A stretch of 64,000 bases of DNA from Paenibacillus sp. FSL H8-0332 (GCF_037963835.1 NZ_CP150145.1:6076001-6140000); one strand, 5' to 3'; positions 47,376-56,344 are shown, counted from the stretch's first letter. The notes: a model not told the origin generated them from the sequence alone. Translations and numbers: made by a program.

Positions 47376-48569
47376 TTAATTAAGCTCCATCTTCCCCCCG
47401 GGCAGCAGGTCGGAGCAGACGCGCTCCAGATAAGGCTTGGCACCGAGGAAATTGCGGAATGCGGTGTATTCGCGCCATTTGGCGGCCTGATCGCCGCTGT
47501 CGCTGCGGACGGCGCGGATCAGGATGTTCTTCGGAGTGTGCTCCATGTCGATGAATTCCAGCAGCTGGCTGCGGTAGCCCATCAGGTCCAGCAGCTTGGC
47601 CCGGATTGCATCGGTGGCGAGCGCCGAGAACCGTTCCTTCAGGATGCCGTGTGACAGCAGCGGACTTAGTACATCGCTCTGCACCTGCGCGAACAGCTCA
47701 TGCTGGCAGCAGGGCACCGAGAGGATGACCGATGCGCCCCAGCGTACCGCCTTCTCCAGAGCCGCATCGGTCGCCGTATCACAAGCATGCAGAGTAACGA
47801 CCATGTCCACCTGCTCCAGTTCATTATAGTCGGCGATGTCACCGACCAGGAACCGCAGACGGTCATAGCCCAGCTTGGCAGCGAGCGCACCGCAGTGCTC
47901 AATGACGTCCGCCTTCAGGTCAAGACCGACAATATTCAGCTCCCGCTGCTCACGGACGGCCAGATAATGATACAGGGCAAAGGTCAAATAGGATTTGCCG
48001 CAGCCAAAATCAACAATCGTCAGCGGACGCCCTGACGGCAGGTCGCCAAGCACATCCTGGACCATCTCCAGGAACCGGTTGATCTGGCGGAACTTGTCAT
48101 ACTTTTTGGCCAGCACCTTGCCTTCGCTGTTCATAATGCCAAGCTCCACCAGAAACGGCACCGGCTCGCCCTCGTCCAGCACATATTGCTTCCGGCGGTT
48201 ATGGGCCAGATCCGGGGCTTCCTGTTTGCTGGCTGATTTGGTCAGAATGGACACCTTGTATTTTTTGCTGATCAGCACCTGGTAGTCGGCACTTGTGGTA
48301 CACAGCAGGCCTTGGCGGAAGGTCTCCCGCAGTAAAGACAGCATTTCTTCTGCGGCATTCTCTGCGGGAATGTTGCGGTGTTCCACCTTGGGGCCGATAT
48401 AGTAGGCAAACTGATAATGCAGCTTCCCTTTTAACTCAACAGGTTTGATCTGTACTTTACTGTAGGCGGTCTCGCCCTTGCTGCGCAGCTGGCTTAAAGT
48501 AGCTGTAATCAGCGTACGGCCGGTAATCACTTGCTCGATCAATTCTTTCAAAGCTTCCACTGGGTACAT
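47376..48569 (-). CDS. SAM-dependent methyltransferase (Methyltransf_32/METTL25-like)
   Basis: A 397-residue soluble protein. The N-terminal ~150 residues are an extra domain. The methyltransferase core begins with 'TIVDFGCGKSYLTFALYHYL' (SAM loop), then 'VGLDLKADVIEHC', 'LRFLVGDIADY' and 'DMVVTLHACDTATDAAL'. The last block, with THACD in place of a catalytic motif, is typical of the Methyltransf_32 group. The substrate is unknown, perhaps RNA. The ATG at 48569 has a weak ribosome binding site. Own terminator downstream. Confidence 0.85.
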   Translation of the reverse strand: MYPVEALKELIEQVITGRTLITATLSQLRSKGETAYSKVQIKPVELKGKLHYQFAYYIGPKVEHRNIPAENAAEEMLSLLRETFRQGLLCTTSADYQVLISKKYKVSILTKSASKQEAPDLAHNRRKQYVLDEGEPVPFLVELGIMNSEGKVLAKKYDKFRQINRFLEMVQDVLGDLPSGRPLTIVDFGCGKSYLTFALYHYLAVREQRELNIVGLDLKADVIEHCGALAAKLGYDRLRFLVGDIADYNELEQVDMVVTLHACDTATDAALEKAVRWGASVILSVPCCQHELFAQVQSDVLSPLLSHGILKERFSALATDAIRAKLLDLMGYRSQLLEFIDMEHTPKNILIRAVRSDSGDQAAKWREYTAFRNFLGAKPYLERVCSDLLPGGKMELN

Positions 48570-48616
48570 CCCACTTTCGGGTTTATAAAATAGAGCACGG
48601 TGTCTCCTGAATATCG

Positions 48617-49279
48617 TTATATTATAGCACTAACCGTCAGCTTGCTCCATTCTTCCCCGCCCTGCTGCACTTCCTCCAGAGGAAGACTGCCCTCGGCTAA
48701 CTGCTCCGGACTCAACAGCAGCAGCCGTCCGTACAGCTCCCTGCCTTCCTCTGCAACATCCTCCCCATGCTCCCAGAGCCGGTACAAACTGTTCTCTGCT
48801 TTGGCATACCGTCCCATGGATTCCTGGTAGGCCATCAGCAGCCGCTCTGTTTTGGCCGGAAGGCGGTACGGCTCCACTTCCTCCAGCAGCTCATTGATCT
48901 CTTTCGTCATATTCAGCAGTTCCCGGTCGGCGCCATGCAGATCCGCATACAAAAACAGGTGGAGCGAGCGCATCGCCCTGAACAAGGCCTGATCCTGCTC
49001 CCCTTTGGCCGTGTAGATTCCGCCTTCCTCCTTCAGCAGCCGGGCTACCCCTTGCAGCTTATCCGCTTCCAGCACCCCGCCGAGACGAAACATATCAATA
49101 ATATCCTCTACGGACAACGAATTGAGCAGACGCGAATTCAGGCGAAAATGCCGCATCAGTAGCTCATCCACTTCCCACAGGGCTTCTGTAGTTTTTTTAT
49201 CCTGCTTCAAGGTCAGCACCTTGGCTACCATTGCCGTCATATCCTCGATCATGCGCACGATATAATCTCTCCGGAACAT
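48617..49279 (-). CDS. DUF6483 family protein
   Basis: A 220-residue soluble, mainly helical protein of the DUF6483 family, common in Firmicutes. Its N terminus is 'MFRRDYIVRMIEDMTAMVAKVL', and repeated helix pairs follow, as in TPR-like arrays ('ADKLQGVARLLKEEGGIYTAKGEQDQALFRAMRSLHLFLYADL'). Function unknown. AAGGGTG precedes the ATG. It is on the same strand as the methyltransferase, 47 bp upstream of it. Confidence 0.78.
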   Translation of the reverse strand: MFRRDYIVRMIEDMTAMVAKVLTLKQDKKTTEALWEVDELLMRHFRLNSRLLNSLSVEDIIDMFRLGGVLEADKLQGVARLLKEEGGIYTAKGEQDQALFRAMRSLHLFLYADLHGADRELLNMTKEINELLEEVEPYRLPAKTERLLMAYQESMGRYAKAENSLYRLWEHGEDVAEEGRELYGRLLLLSPEQLAEGSLPLEEVQQGGEEWSKLTVSAII

Positions 49280-49391
49280 GTTTGCTCACCCTTTCGCCTT
49301 TGAAATCATCTTAAACCATTCCACCTGCCTGCGCCACCTGTGCACAACCCGTTCCTCAACAGACACTTGTGTTCACTGCTGCTGATTGTTC

Positions 49392-49421
49392 TTGACATAA
49401 AATAGCAGCCTCAAATACAAT
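49392..49421 (+). promoter_or_regulatory. Promoter of the HTH-MFS operon
   Basis: TTGACA (49392-49397), 18 bp, TACAAT (49416-49421); 65 bp before the start codon. Confidence 0.75.
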
Positions 49422-49430
49422 ACACATATC

Positions 49431-49466
49431 CGATCTGGAATACAGATCGTACTGTAAGACAGATCG
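49431..49466 (+). promoter_or_regulatory. Putative operator of the HTH regulator
   Basis: Inverted repeat CGATCTG-GAATA-CAGATCG (49431-49449), with a third half-site CAGATCG at 49460-49466, just downstream of the -10. This placement fits autorepression by the encoded winged-helix protein. Confidence 0.55.
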
Positions 49467-49485
49467 AACTATAGGAGGAAACGTG

Positions 49486-50052
49486 ATGCCACAACCTGCT
49501 GACCCCGGGCAAAGCCCTCCGGAAGCTGCTGCTTCAAGCAAGTCTCAACTGGAAGAAAACGTCCAGCCTTTGAAGGTAACCCCGGAACAGGATAAACTGC
49601 TGGAAAGTGCCTTGCGGATTAAGATCATGCATACGCTGTCGGGGGAACCCCTCACATCCAAACAGGTTGCCGGGAAGCTGAACAAGACACCGGGGAACAT
49701 CCACTACCACATCATCAAGCTCTATGAAGGCGGGCTTCTGGAGCTTGTCCGCACCGAAACGGCGGGGGGCATCATTCAGAAATTCTACCGCTCTAAGGGA
49801 ACTATGTTCCGCTCGGAGCAGCTTACCGGCTTTCACTTCAGCCAAGAAGACCAGGTGGAGCATTTCATCACCAGACTCACCCTTTCCCCCCGGGAGCTTG
49901 CTAAATTCCATCAGGAGATGATGGAGCTGATCACCGCCTGGGAATCTAAAGTTACTGCCGGCGACGAATATGGCGTGGAAATCGTGATGGGCCGTCTGCA
50001 GTCTGCAGAGCCTGCTACTGAGCCGGATACAGATTCGGAGGTACAGAAGTAG
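49486..50052 (+). CDS. Winged-helix (ArsR-like) transcriptional regulator
   Basis: A 188-residue regulator. The winged helix lies at about 40-115 ('ALRIKIMHTLSGEPLTSKQVAGKLNKTPGNIHYHIIKLYEGGLLELVRTETAGGIIQKFYRSKG'), like ArsR/HTH_20 proteins that control efflux genes. An extended, disordered N terminus and a C-terminal helical part are present. The ATG at 49486 follows AGGAGG by seven bases. The MFS gene begins at the next base after its stop. An operator-like repeat lies at the promoter, so it probably represses the pair. Confidence 0.87.
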   Translation: MPQPADPGQSPPEAAASSKSQLEENVQPLKVTPEQDKLLESALRIKIMHTLSGEPLTSKQVAGKLNKTPGNIHYHIIKLYEGGLLELVRTETAGGIIQKFYRSKGTMFRSEQLTGFHFSQEDQVEHFITRLTLSPRELAKFHQEMMELITAWESKVTAGDEYGVEIVMGRLQSAEPATEPDTDSEVQK

Positions 50053-51360
50053 ATGAATACCGCCGCCCCTTCCGGGCAGGAAAAGCACAATCCGCTGCAG
50101 GGTTTCGCTGCTCCTTTTGTCCGCTCGCGCGCCTTCCCTTATCTGTGGCTGGGACATTTAATTTCATTCCTCGGCAGCTCAGTGACGATGGTCATTCTGC
50201 CCGTTCTCGTCTATTCCCTGACCGGATCAACTACCACGATGGGTCTGGTCATGGCCGCTTACATGCTGCCGAATGTGATCATGCTTCCGGTATCCGGACA
50301 TATCGTGGACCGTTACGACCGTGTGCGGATTATGATGCTGGCGGATATTGCCCGTTTTGCCGTAATGATGATAACAGCAGTCTTAGCCCTGACCGGAATA
50401 CTCAGCATTCCGCTGCTCTGTATCCTGGTAGCCTTCTATGGTCTGCTCGATGGTCTATTCCAGCCTGCCTATGCTGCAGTCCGGGCCACAGTATTCACTC
50501 CCGACATCCGCGTGGCTGCGAATTCGCTGACCCAAATCACTACCCAGTCCGTACGCCTGATCGGCCCCGCCCTGGGCGGTCTGCTGATCACTCACCTGTC
50601 CGCAGGTGTCGGGTTTGGCCTGGATGCCTTCACCTATCTTATCTCCCTCATCTGCCTGGTCTATCTGCGCAGAGTGCTGATCGCCCAATTACAGACCAGA
50701 CCCGCCGCAGATGCCGCGGCCTCAGTTCTACCGGATACTGAAGCCCAGGATACTCCTAACTGGAAAGAGGATTTCATCGAGGGGATCTCCGTTCTGCGCA
50801 GCCACCCCTGGCTGTGGATTACGATTCTGGCCTTCTGCTTCATCAACATCTGCTACGCGGGAATCAGCACCGTCCTGCTTCCCTGGCTCTTCAAGGTCCA
50901 TCACGGCTGGCCTCCTTATGTCTACGGGCTTGCCGTTACTTTCTCCGGGGTAGGCGCAATTATCGCAGGCCTGCTGTTCGGACTGCGGCCCAAATGGAAG
51001 AACCGCGGCATTATGGCTTACAGCGGTGCTATGCTGGGTGGTCTGGCCCTGCTGCTCATGCCGTTCGCGGGTACTCCTGCTGCAGCCATCGGTTTCTTTG
51101 CCCTTGAAGGCTTCGGGCTGATGATCTTCGGGCTGATCTGGGAGATCAGCCTGCAGGAGCTTGTTCCGAAGGAAGCCTTTGGACGGGTAGCCAGTCTGGA
51201 TATGTTCGGGTCCTTCGCTCTGCTGCCGGTCGGTTACATCTTTGTCGGCTGGCTGGCCGACGTGATTGGTGGGGTTCCGACAATCCTTATTTTCTCCACT
51301 CTGGGACTGACCTGTGTCGCTCTCGTGCTCTGTGTTCCGGCTATCCGTAAATTTCAATAA
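50053..51360 (+). CDS. MFS transporter
   Basis: A 435-residue major facilitator with 12 membrane segments and the motif A variant 'GHIVDRYDRVRIMMLADIARF' after segment 2. It resembles the MFS_3/enterobactin-exporter-like drug exporters (MdtH/EntS type). The central loop is hydrophilic ('RPAADAAASVLPDTEAQDTPNWKEDF'). It is translated immediately after the winged-helix regulator, so the two form a regulated efflux pair. The transported compound is unknown. Confidence 0.92.
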   Translation: MNTAAPSGQEKHNPLQGFAAPFVRSRAFPYLWLGHLISFLGSSVTMVILPVLVYSLTGSTTTMGLVMAAYMLPNVIMLPVSGHIVDRYDRVRIMMLADIARFAVMMITAVLALTGILSIPLLCILVAFYGLLDGLFQPAYAAVRATVFTPDIRVAANSLTQITTQSVRLIGPALGGLLITHLSAGVGFGLDAFTYLISLICLVYLRRVLIAQLQTRPAADAAASVLPDTEAQDTPNWKEDFIEGISVLRSHPWLWITILAFCFINICYAGISTVLLPWLFKVHHGWPPYVYGLAVTFSGVGAIIAGLLFGLRPKWKNRGIMAYSGAMLGGLALLLMPFAGTPAAAIGFFALEGFGLMIFGLIWEISLQELVPKEAFGRVASLDMFGSFALLPVGYIFVGWLADVIGGVPTILIFSTLGLTCVALVLCVPAIRKFQ

Positions 51361-51390
51361 AACCGCCATGCGGCCGTGCGGTCAACACAA

Positions 51391-51430
51391 AGAGACAGCA
51401 CCCGCCCGATGGCGGAAGTGCTGCCTCTTT
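51391..51430. terminator. Terminator between the MFS and alpha/beta hydrolase genes
   Basis: Hairpin GACAGCAC.CCGCC-CGAT-GGCGG.GTGCTGCC between convergent genes, with short T-rich flanks on both strands. Confidence 0.7.
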
Positions 51431-51443
51431 CTGCTTATATGAA

Positions 51444-52229
51444 TTACTTCTGCACAGGGGCATGCACGAAATCCTTAATAATCTGTACCAGCTGCTCCGG
51501 CGCTTCATACATACTCATATGGCCTACACCCGGAAGTGTCGCCTTGGTGATATTCTGGTTATCCGAGGTGAAGGTCCGCTCCGGCGTCACTTTCGTGTCC
51601 TCCGCTCCGGCCACCAGCAATACCGGCAGCGCTGTTGCCGAGATCACATCGCGGCGGTCCGGGCGCTCGCGCATAGCCAAGGACGCGCCAACAGCGCCTT
51701 GCGGCGGAGTCTTATAGCCGATCTCCTTGGCACGATCCAGCAGCCGGGGTTCCGCTTCAGGAGCAAACAGTCCAGGCACCAGCTGATCTACAAAAGCAAA
51801 GATGCCTTCGCTCTGGATCATCGTGACGCTCTTCAGCCTGTTCTCCTTGGCTTCTTCACTGTCCGGATAGCCGGAGGAATGAATCAGCCCGAAGCCCTTC
51901 AATCTGGAAGCATGATGCTGGGCAAACGACAGGGTAATATAGCCTCCGAGCGAATGTCCGAGCAGATAGCATTCAGGAATCTCCAAGGCATCCAGCAGCG
52001 ACAGCACATCATCGGCCATCTGCTCGATGGTATAGGCTCCAAGCGGAGCATCTGAAGCCCCGTGCCCGCGCAGATCAGGGGCAATGACCCGGTAATTGGC
52101 GGTTAAGCCCGGAATAACCTTCTCCCAGTATTCAGCACTCCCGCAGAATCCATGCAGCAGCACTATTACTTCACCCTTGCCTTGATCACTGTAGCAAATG
52201 TTGCTTCCTTCGCATCGAACATTTTCCAT
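51444..52229 (-). CDS. Alpha/beta hydrolase
   Basis: A 261-residue alpha/beta hydrolase. The nucleophile elbow is GHSLGGY (Ser near 100), with the oxyanion segment 'LLHGFCGSAEYWEKV', the later acid in 'GAEDTKVTPE', and the histidine in 'PGVGHMSMYEAPEQL'. It resembles esterases and haloperoxidase-like hydrolases; no specific substrate can be read. Single gene. Confidence 0.9.
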   Translation of the reverse strand: MENVRCEGSNICYSDQGKGEVIVLLHGFCGSAEYWEKVIPGLTANYRVIAPDLRGHGASDAPLGAYTIEQMADDVLSLLDALEIPECYLLGHSLGGYITLSFAQHHASRLKGFGLIHSSGYPDSEEAKENRLKSVTMIQSEGIFAFVDQLVPGLFAPEAEPRLLDRAKEIGYKTPPQGAVGASLAMRERPDRRDVISATALPVLLVAGAEDTKVTPERTFTSDNQNITKATLPGVGHMSMYEAPEQLVQIIKDFVHAPVQK

Positions 52230-52297
52230 GGCTGCTTCCCCTCTTTCTTATGTAGTTGTCTATATTAATAAGCTAGAACAGAACATTTGAAACGCTC

Positions 52298-52825
52298 TCA
52301 ATCCGTAAGTCCAAAACCCTGGGCTGCAGCCAGTGCAATCTGGTCAGCCATAAGGATCACCCGGTAGAGCGGTGTGGTCTGCAGGGTCCGGTAGGGGCGG
52401 GGGCTGTTCACATCAACGATGGCTGCCAGGCTGTAATTCCCTACTGCCGGCAACCGCAGCCCGACAGATTCTGCCGGACGCAGCGGCTGTGCTGCCGCAA
52501 AATAACAGCCCAGCGCCGCAGGCGGTCCCAGACAGGCATCGATAGCGATAATAATCTGCCCTTCCGGAATCTCTGTTATCCGCTGAACCAGATTATCCGC
52601 GTCACAGGGCGATGGCAGCGTTCCCGTTACATTCGGAAATCCGTACTCCAGTAGACGGCTTCCCGTCAGGGGGCCGAGTGCATCCCCTGTAGAGCGGTCC
52701 GTTCCGATACAGAGAAAGGTCAACTTCTCCGCCGAATACACTTCTGCGATCTCCCGGAAGAAGGCTGCCAGCCCCCCGGCATCCATCTTACGTCTTTTTC
52801 TGCTCTCCTCTTCTCTGATGGCCAA
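52298..52825 (-). CDS. yyaC: Spore protease YyaC-like protein
   Basis: A 175-residue protein of the YyaC family, made in the forespore and related to the GPR-type spore protease fold. Family blocks are 'FLCIGTDRSTGDALGPLTGSRL', 'IIIAIDACLGPP' and 'VGNYSLAAIVDVNS'. Its presence points to an endospore former. A TTG start at 52825 is supported by GGGGGG eight bases upstream; an in-frame ATG at 52786 has a poorly placed site. Confidence 0.88.
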   Translation of the reverse strand: MAIREEESRKRRKMDAGGLAAFFREIAEVYSAEKLTFLCIGTDRSTGDALGPLTGSRLLEYGFPNVTGTLPSPCDADNLVQRITEIPEGQIIIAIDACLGPPAALGCYFAAAQPLRPAESVGLRLPAVGNYSLAAIVDVNSPRPYRTLQTTPLYRVILMADQIALAAAQGFGLTD

Positions 52826-52965
52826 GACCTTCCCCCCTCGTTAACCTACCTGGAATGTTTCCCTATAATTTAACATGTTTGCGTGATCTGGACAAAAAAA
52901 TGGTCATTTGCGGGTCAACCATGTTAAAATACTGGAACTATGACTAAGGGAGGACGGTATACCCA

Positions 52966-53190
52966 ATGGACTTATCGAAACCAAGCCAGGAGAACGTTGA
53001 ATATATGATCGAAGGCATTAAAAACAAGCTAAAAATGGCCAGTGCCGCTGCGATGCAGGCCTCGGCTTTTTCGGTGGAGCAATACGAGGATATTCAGGAT
53101 GTGTATGAGGTTGCCATGGGCAGCGACAGGCTCAGTATCTCACAGGTGGAGGCACTGGTCTCCGAGCTAGGACGTTTACGCAAAAAATAG
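52966..53190 (+). CDS. yfkK: DUF1128 family protein (YfkK-like)
   Basis: A 74-residue soluble, helical protein of the DUF1128 (YfkK) family: 'NVEYMIEGIKNKLKMAS' followed by 'YEDIQDVYEVAMGSDRLSISQVEALVSELGRLRKK'. Function unknown. AAGGGAGGA precedes the ATG. Divergent from yyaC. Confidence 0.9.
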   Translation: MDLSKPSQENVEYMIEGIKNKLKMASAAAMQASAFSVEQYEDIQDVYEVAMGSDRLSISQVEALVSELGRLRKK

Positions 53191-53282
53191 AACAGTGCTG
53201 CCCTTACAAGAAGAAACGGCTACGGCATCCTTCACAAGGACGGTATCCGCTTCTGCAAGAAATAAATCCTTATCTTTTAAAA

Positions 53283-53337
53283 AAACCCTTCTCTCCACCT
53301 GTCCGCAAGCGGATGGTGAAGAAGAAGGGCTTTTCTC
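53283..53337. terminator. Bidirectional terminator between yfkK and pirin genes
   Basis: Long hairpin CCCTTCTCTCCACC...GGTGAAGAAGAAGGG with a perfect TCCGC-AA-GCGGA tip, an A-run on the left and TTTT on the right. It lies between convergent genes. Confidence 0.85.
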
Positions 53338-53378
53338 TGCGTTCCGGCTTTGCTTCAGGATTGTACTGCTCCCGGCAT

Positions 53379-54098
53379 TTACGGGAGATCAATCAGGATG
53401 AATTCGGCATCGCCTTCGCTGCTTATGCCTTTAAGGGTCAGGTCACAGCTCTTGCGGATACGCGCCGCATCCCCATGCTGGAGCTGGAATACACCGTCCG
53501 CGCATGATATCTCCAGATTCCCGGAAATGACATACAGATGGGTGCGCCGCTCCTCCTGCTGGGGATAGCGCAGCTCACGGTTCGTCTGCAGAACGGACAA
53601 GTAGATGTTAACATCATTGTCCAGCTGCAGCGAGCCCTGAGTCCCTTCCCCTGAAGCCACATGCAGCAGGTGGTTGAGCTTAAGCTCGGCCGGAAAGAAC
53701 CGGGCATCCCATTTCGGAGTCTTACCGGGCCGGTCGGGCAAAAGCCAGATCTGCAGGAACCGGACATCCACATGGTCTGACGGATTCGTCTCCGAATGGT
53801 TAATGCCTGTTCCTGCGCTCATCAGCTGCACACTGCCTGCCTGCAGATCTGCATGATTCCCCAGATCATCCTGATGCTTCAGCACACCGGATACCACATA
53901 AGTGATAATCTCCAGATCATGATGCGGGTGCTCATGCATACCTTGCTCCGGCTTCAATTCATTGTCGTTATGCGCCAGCAGTGCGCCGAAATGGGCGTTG
54001 CTGGGATCATCATAATCGGCAAACGAAAAGCTGAACTCACTGTGTATCCATTCTCTATTCGATGTATGTCGCTCGGCTGCTGTAACTACTTTTATCAT
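53379..54098 (-). CDS. Pirin family protein (YhhW-like)
   Basis: A 239-residue bicupin pirin. The first cupin keeps the metal ligands in 'MHEHPHHDLEIITYVVSG', with a later histidine in 'TGINHSETNP'. Related bacterial proteins bind iron and some show quercetinase activity. The ATG at 54098 follows GGAGGTG; the open frame extends 12 codons further without a good site. Single gene. Confidence 0.9.
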   Translation of the reverse strand: MIKVVTAAERHTSNREWIHSEFSFSFADYDDPSNAHFGALLAHNDNELKPEQGMHEHPHHDLEIITYVVSGVLKHQDDLGNHADLQAGSVQLMSAGTGINHSETNPSDHVDVRFLQIWLLPDRPGKTPKWDARFFPAELKLNHLLHVASGEGTQGSLQLDNDVNIYLSVLQTNRELRYPQQEERRTHLYVISGNLEISCADGVFQLQHGDAARIRKSCDLTLKGISSEGDAEFILIDLP

Positions 54099-54120
54099 AA
54101 TGTTGCACCTCCATAGATGT

Positions 54121-54329
54121 TGGAATCTTATCAATATCCTAAACAGGGGAATGAATGCTCTTCAATATGGGATGTATAGATGCGCTATGATTAACTATTT
54201 CTTACCCCCTTCCCTTCGAGATCAATCAAACTTGTAAAGCCGCATATTCATCGAAATAGGTATGAAAAAACACCTTTTCGGCTGGTATGCTCCCTTATGC
54301 TCCGGCAATCTTTGCCAAGCTATTCCGCT
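54121..54329. other. Intergenic region between pirin and ytxH genes
   Basis: About 300 bp lie between the two starts. Apart from the sigma-B-type promoter at 54330, I see only AT-rich sequence and a weak minus-strand sigma-A-like pair (TTGAAG/TAGGAT) that could drive the pirin gene. Confidence 0.4.
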
Positions 54330-54355
54330 GTTTCAGCACTTAGCCCAAAGTGTAT
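54330..54355 (+). promoter_or_regulatory. Sigma-B-type promoter of ytxH
   Basis: GTTTCA (54330-54335), 14 bp, GTGTAT (54350-54355). This shares the -35 and the spacing with the element before rsbV, and a sigma-B gene is encoded 1.2 kb away. A small inverted repeat ATTCAGG-CTCA-CCTGAAT follows at 54371-54388. Confidence 0.6.
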
Positions 54356-54421
54356 ATACGAAGTAAGAACATTCAGGCTCACCTGAATTTGAATGACAAT
54401 TCTGATAAGGAGTGATTGATA

Positions 54422-54946
54422 ATGAATAAAGCAGAGAAGGAATTTCCGGTAGAAAGCGGCAGCACATTCTTTAAAGGGATCTTCATCGGCGGTCTGCTTG
54501 GAGCAGCAGCGGCACTGTTATTCGCACCGAAGCCTGGACGCGAGATGCGCAGTGACCTGTCCGATAAGCTGACCGTAGCTACAGACAAGACGAAAGAGGT
54601 TGCCGGAGCCGTAACTGACAAGACCAAGACGATTGCTACGACCGTAGGTGAAAAAGCTACAGACCTGGCAGGCACCGTATCGGCCAAAGCCTCCGATATC
54701 TTCACCACAGTCAGTGACAGCAAGCAACAAATTGCAGCTACTCTGGCGGAAACCGGCAAAAAGATTGGCGAAACGGTAAGCGATGCCTCCAAGGACATCA
54801 CGGGCAGCGTTAAGGATGCCTCCCAGGACATAGCGGTTGAAGCCAAGGATACCTCCAAAGATGTTGCCGACAAGGCGAAGGACGCTTCCAAGGAAATCGC
54901 AGGCGCAGCTAAGGATGCTAAGGACGAAGTTAAATCCTCTTATTAA
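54422..54946 (+). CDS. YtxH domain general stress protein
   Basis: A 174-residue protein. The N-terminal YtxH segment is 'FFKGIFIGGLLGAAAALLFAPKPGREMR', a glycine-rich membrane helix with the conserved APKPGRE end. The rest is a long amphipathic alpha-helical repeat of 11-residue type ('AKDTSKDVADKAKDASKEIAG'), as in LEA/apolipoprotein-like stress proteins. The family belongs to sigma-B-controlled stress proteins in Bacilli. The ATG at 54422 has AAGGAG nine bases upstream. Confidence 0.88.
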   Translation: MNKAEKEFPVESGSTFFKGIFIGGLLGAAAALLFAPKPGREMRSDLSDKLTVATDKTKEVAGAVTDKTKTIATTVGEKATDLAGTVSAKASDIFTTVSDSKQQIAATLAETGKKIGETVSDASKDITGSVKDASQDIAVEAKDTSKDVADKAKDASKEIAGAAKDAKDEVKSSY

Positions 54947-54977
54947 TCCCGGATTTTCAGGCTGATTATACATTGAA

Positions 54978-55012
54978 GGGAGCGGCCAGATCTTCCGTAG
55001 CTGGCCGCTCCC
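54978..55012 (+). terminator. Hairpin after ytxH
   Basis: Perfect 12-bp stem GGGAGCGGCCAG/CTGGCCGCTCCC with an 11-nt loop. The following TATTTAT is a poor T-run, so it may end or attenuate transcription into the next gene. Confidence 0.65.
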
Positions 55013-55075
55013 TATTTATGCATGTCTTATATTTCAATAAAGCCTGATTCAGGCTACAGAAAGCAGGTACGCCTT

Positions 55076-55405
55076 ATGGGAGAAGCGGACAACAGAACCA
55101 AAGCTTATGACGTAGATGAGCATCCCTTCGAGCTGCGGCATGAGGTCAAGCGCTTGAATGCGAGGCTCGACAAGATCGCCGACTCACTGGAGAAATCCGA
55201 GTTCAAGGATATCCTGGAGAACTATACAGACCCCAAGAAGCGGATTATTACCAATCTGATGGCCGGGATCTCCAGAGGTCTGGGCCTCTCACTCGGTACC
55301 TTTGTCATTCTCGGTTTACTTGGCTATATTCTCAGTTTGTTTCTCAATGTACCGGTTATCGGGGAATATCTTGGAGAAATCAAAAAGTATATAGATGCTA
55401 ACTAG
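55076..55405 (+). CDS. DUF5665 family membrane protein
   Basis: A 109-residue protein of the DUF5665 family: a helical N-terminal part ('LRHEVKRLNARLDKIADSLEKSEFKDILENYTDPKKRIITNLMAGISRGLGLSLG') and one or two membrane segments at the end. I chose the ATG at 55076, because the earlier ATG at 55022 lies in the hairpin of the previous gene and has no ribosome binding site. The ytxH sigma-B promoter may read through. Confidence 0.8.
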   Translation: MGEADNRTKAYDVDEHPFELRHEVKRLNARLDKIADSLEKSEFKDILENYTDPKKRIITNLMAGISRGLGLSLGTFVILGLLGYILSLFLNVPVIGEYLGEIKKYIDAN

Positions 55406-55423
55406 CTGACCACATTTCCCGCG

Positions 55424-55471
55424 CATCCCTCCTGCAGCCTACTCTACCGCGAATAGACTGTAGGAGGGATG
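55424..55471 (+). terminator. Hairpin after the DUF5665 gene
   Basis: Arms CATCCCTCCT.CAG and CTG.AGGAGGGATG around a 20-nt loop. There is no strong T-run. Confidence 0.55.
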
Positions 55472-55504
55472 TTGCTCATGGCCAAATCCCTCCCTTTGCG
55501 TGGG

Positions 55505-55550
55505 CCCAAAAAAGGGCAGGCTCCATCCCGTAAGGGATAGAGCCTGCCCT
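55505..55550 (-). terminator. Terminator of rsbV-rsbW-sigB
   Basis: Minus-strand AGGGCAGGCTC.ATCCC-TTAC-GGGAT.GAGCCTGCCCT followed by six T, 24 bp after the sigB stop. Confidence 0.92.
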
Positions 55551-55573
55551 GGTAATTATAATGGCATTGATAT

Positions 55574-56344
55574 TTAATAGGATGAATTAGCCATGATCTG
55601 CTTCAGCTTCTCCGTAGCCCGCTTCTGGATACGGGACACACTCATCTGCGAGACGCCCAGCTTCTGGGCAATAGCCCGCTGGGATTGGCCATCCTGGAAG
55701 GCCAGCAGCAGCACCTGCTGCTCCTGCTCCTTCAGTTGTCCGAGCGCCTGCTGGAGATCCATACGCTTCTCCACGGTCTCGTAGTCATTTGCGTCAGAGC
55801 TGATCAATTCCCCGAGTGTGGCTCCACTCTCTTCCTGAGAGAGCGGTGAATCCAGGGAGACATAATGATAACATTCTCTGCCAGCCAGCACTTCCACAGT
55901 TTCCTCAACCGTCAGATCCAGGTAATGGGCAATCTCTTCAACCGCCGGAGAACGTTCGAGCCGCATGGTCAGTTCATCAATGGCCTGCTGCACAAGCGCG
56001 CCTTTTTCCTTAATCCGCCGCGGAACCTGTATGTACCAGGATTTATCACGCAGGAAGTTTTTCATGTGTCCAATCATACTCTTCATCGCATATGGCTCGA
56101 AGGGAATCCCCAAGCTGATGTCGTATTGCGCCAGCAGCCGGATCAGCGCCATTTGCCCCACCTGATACAGATCCTCGTAGAGATCCGGGCGGTTACGGGC
56201 GATTTTGCCGGCGGCCATCTTCACCATCGGTTCATATTTGCGGATGAGCACTGTTGCAATTTCATTGTCTTTCGTCTGCTGGTATTCCCAGATCAGGCTT
56301 ACTGCTTCATTCATGGACTCTGGGGGAGTCACTTTGTCACTCAT
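55574..56344 (-). CDS. sigB: RNA polymerase sigma factor SigB
   Basis: A 256-residue sigma-70-family factor of the SigB/F/G group. Region 2 ('YEDLYQVGQMALIRLLAQYDISLGIPFEPYAMKSMIGHMKNFLRDKSW'), region 3 ('RSPAVEEIAHYLDLTVEETVEVL') and region 4 ('LLLAFQDGQSQRAIAQKLGVSQMSVSRIQKRA') are complete. It follows rsbV and rsbW, overlaps rsbW by four bases, and is held inactive by RsbW in the family. It directs the general stress response. The ATG has GAGGAG upstream. Confidence 0.92.
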   Translation of the reverse strand: MSDKVTPPESMNEAVSLIWEYQQTKDNEIATVLIRKYEPMVKMAAGKIARNRPDLYEDLYQVGQMALIRLLAQYDISLGIPFEPYAMKSMIGHMKNFLRDKSWYIQVPRRIKEKGALVQQAIDELTMRLERSPAVEEIAHYLDLTVEETVEVLAGRECYHYVSLDSPLSQEESGATLGELISSDANDYETVEKRMDLQQALGQLKEQEQQVLLLAFQDGQSQRAIAQKLGVSQMSVSRIQKRATEKLKQIMANSSY

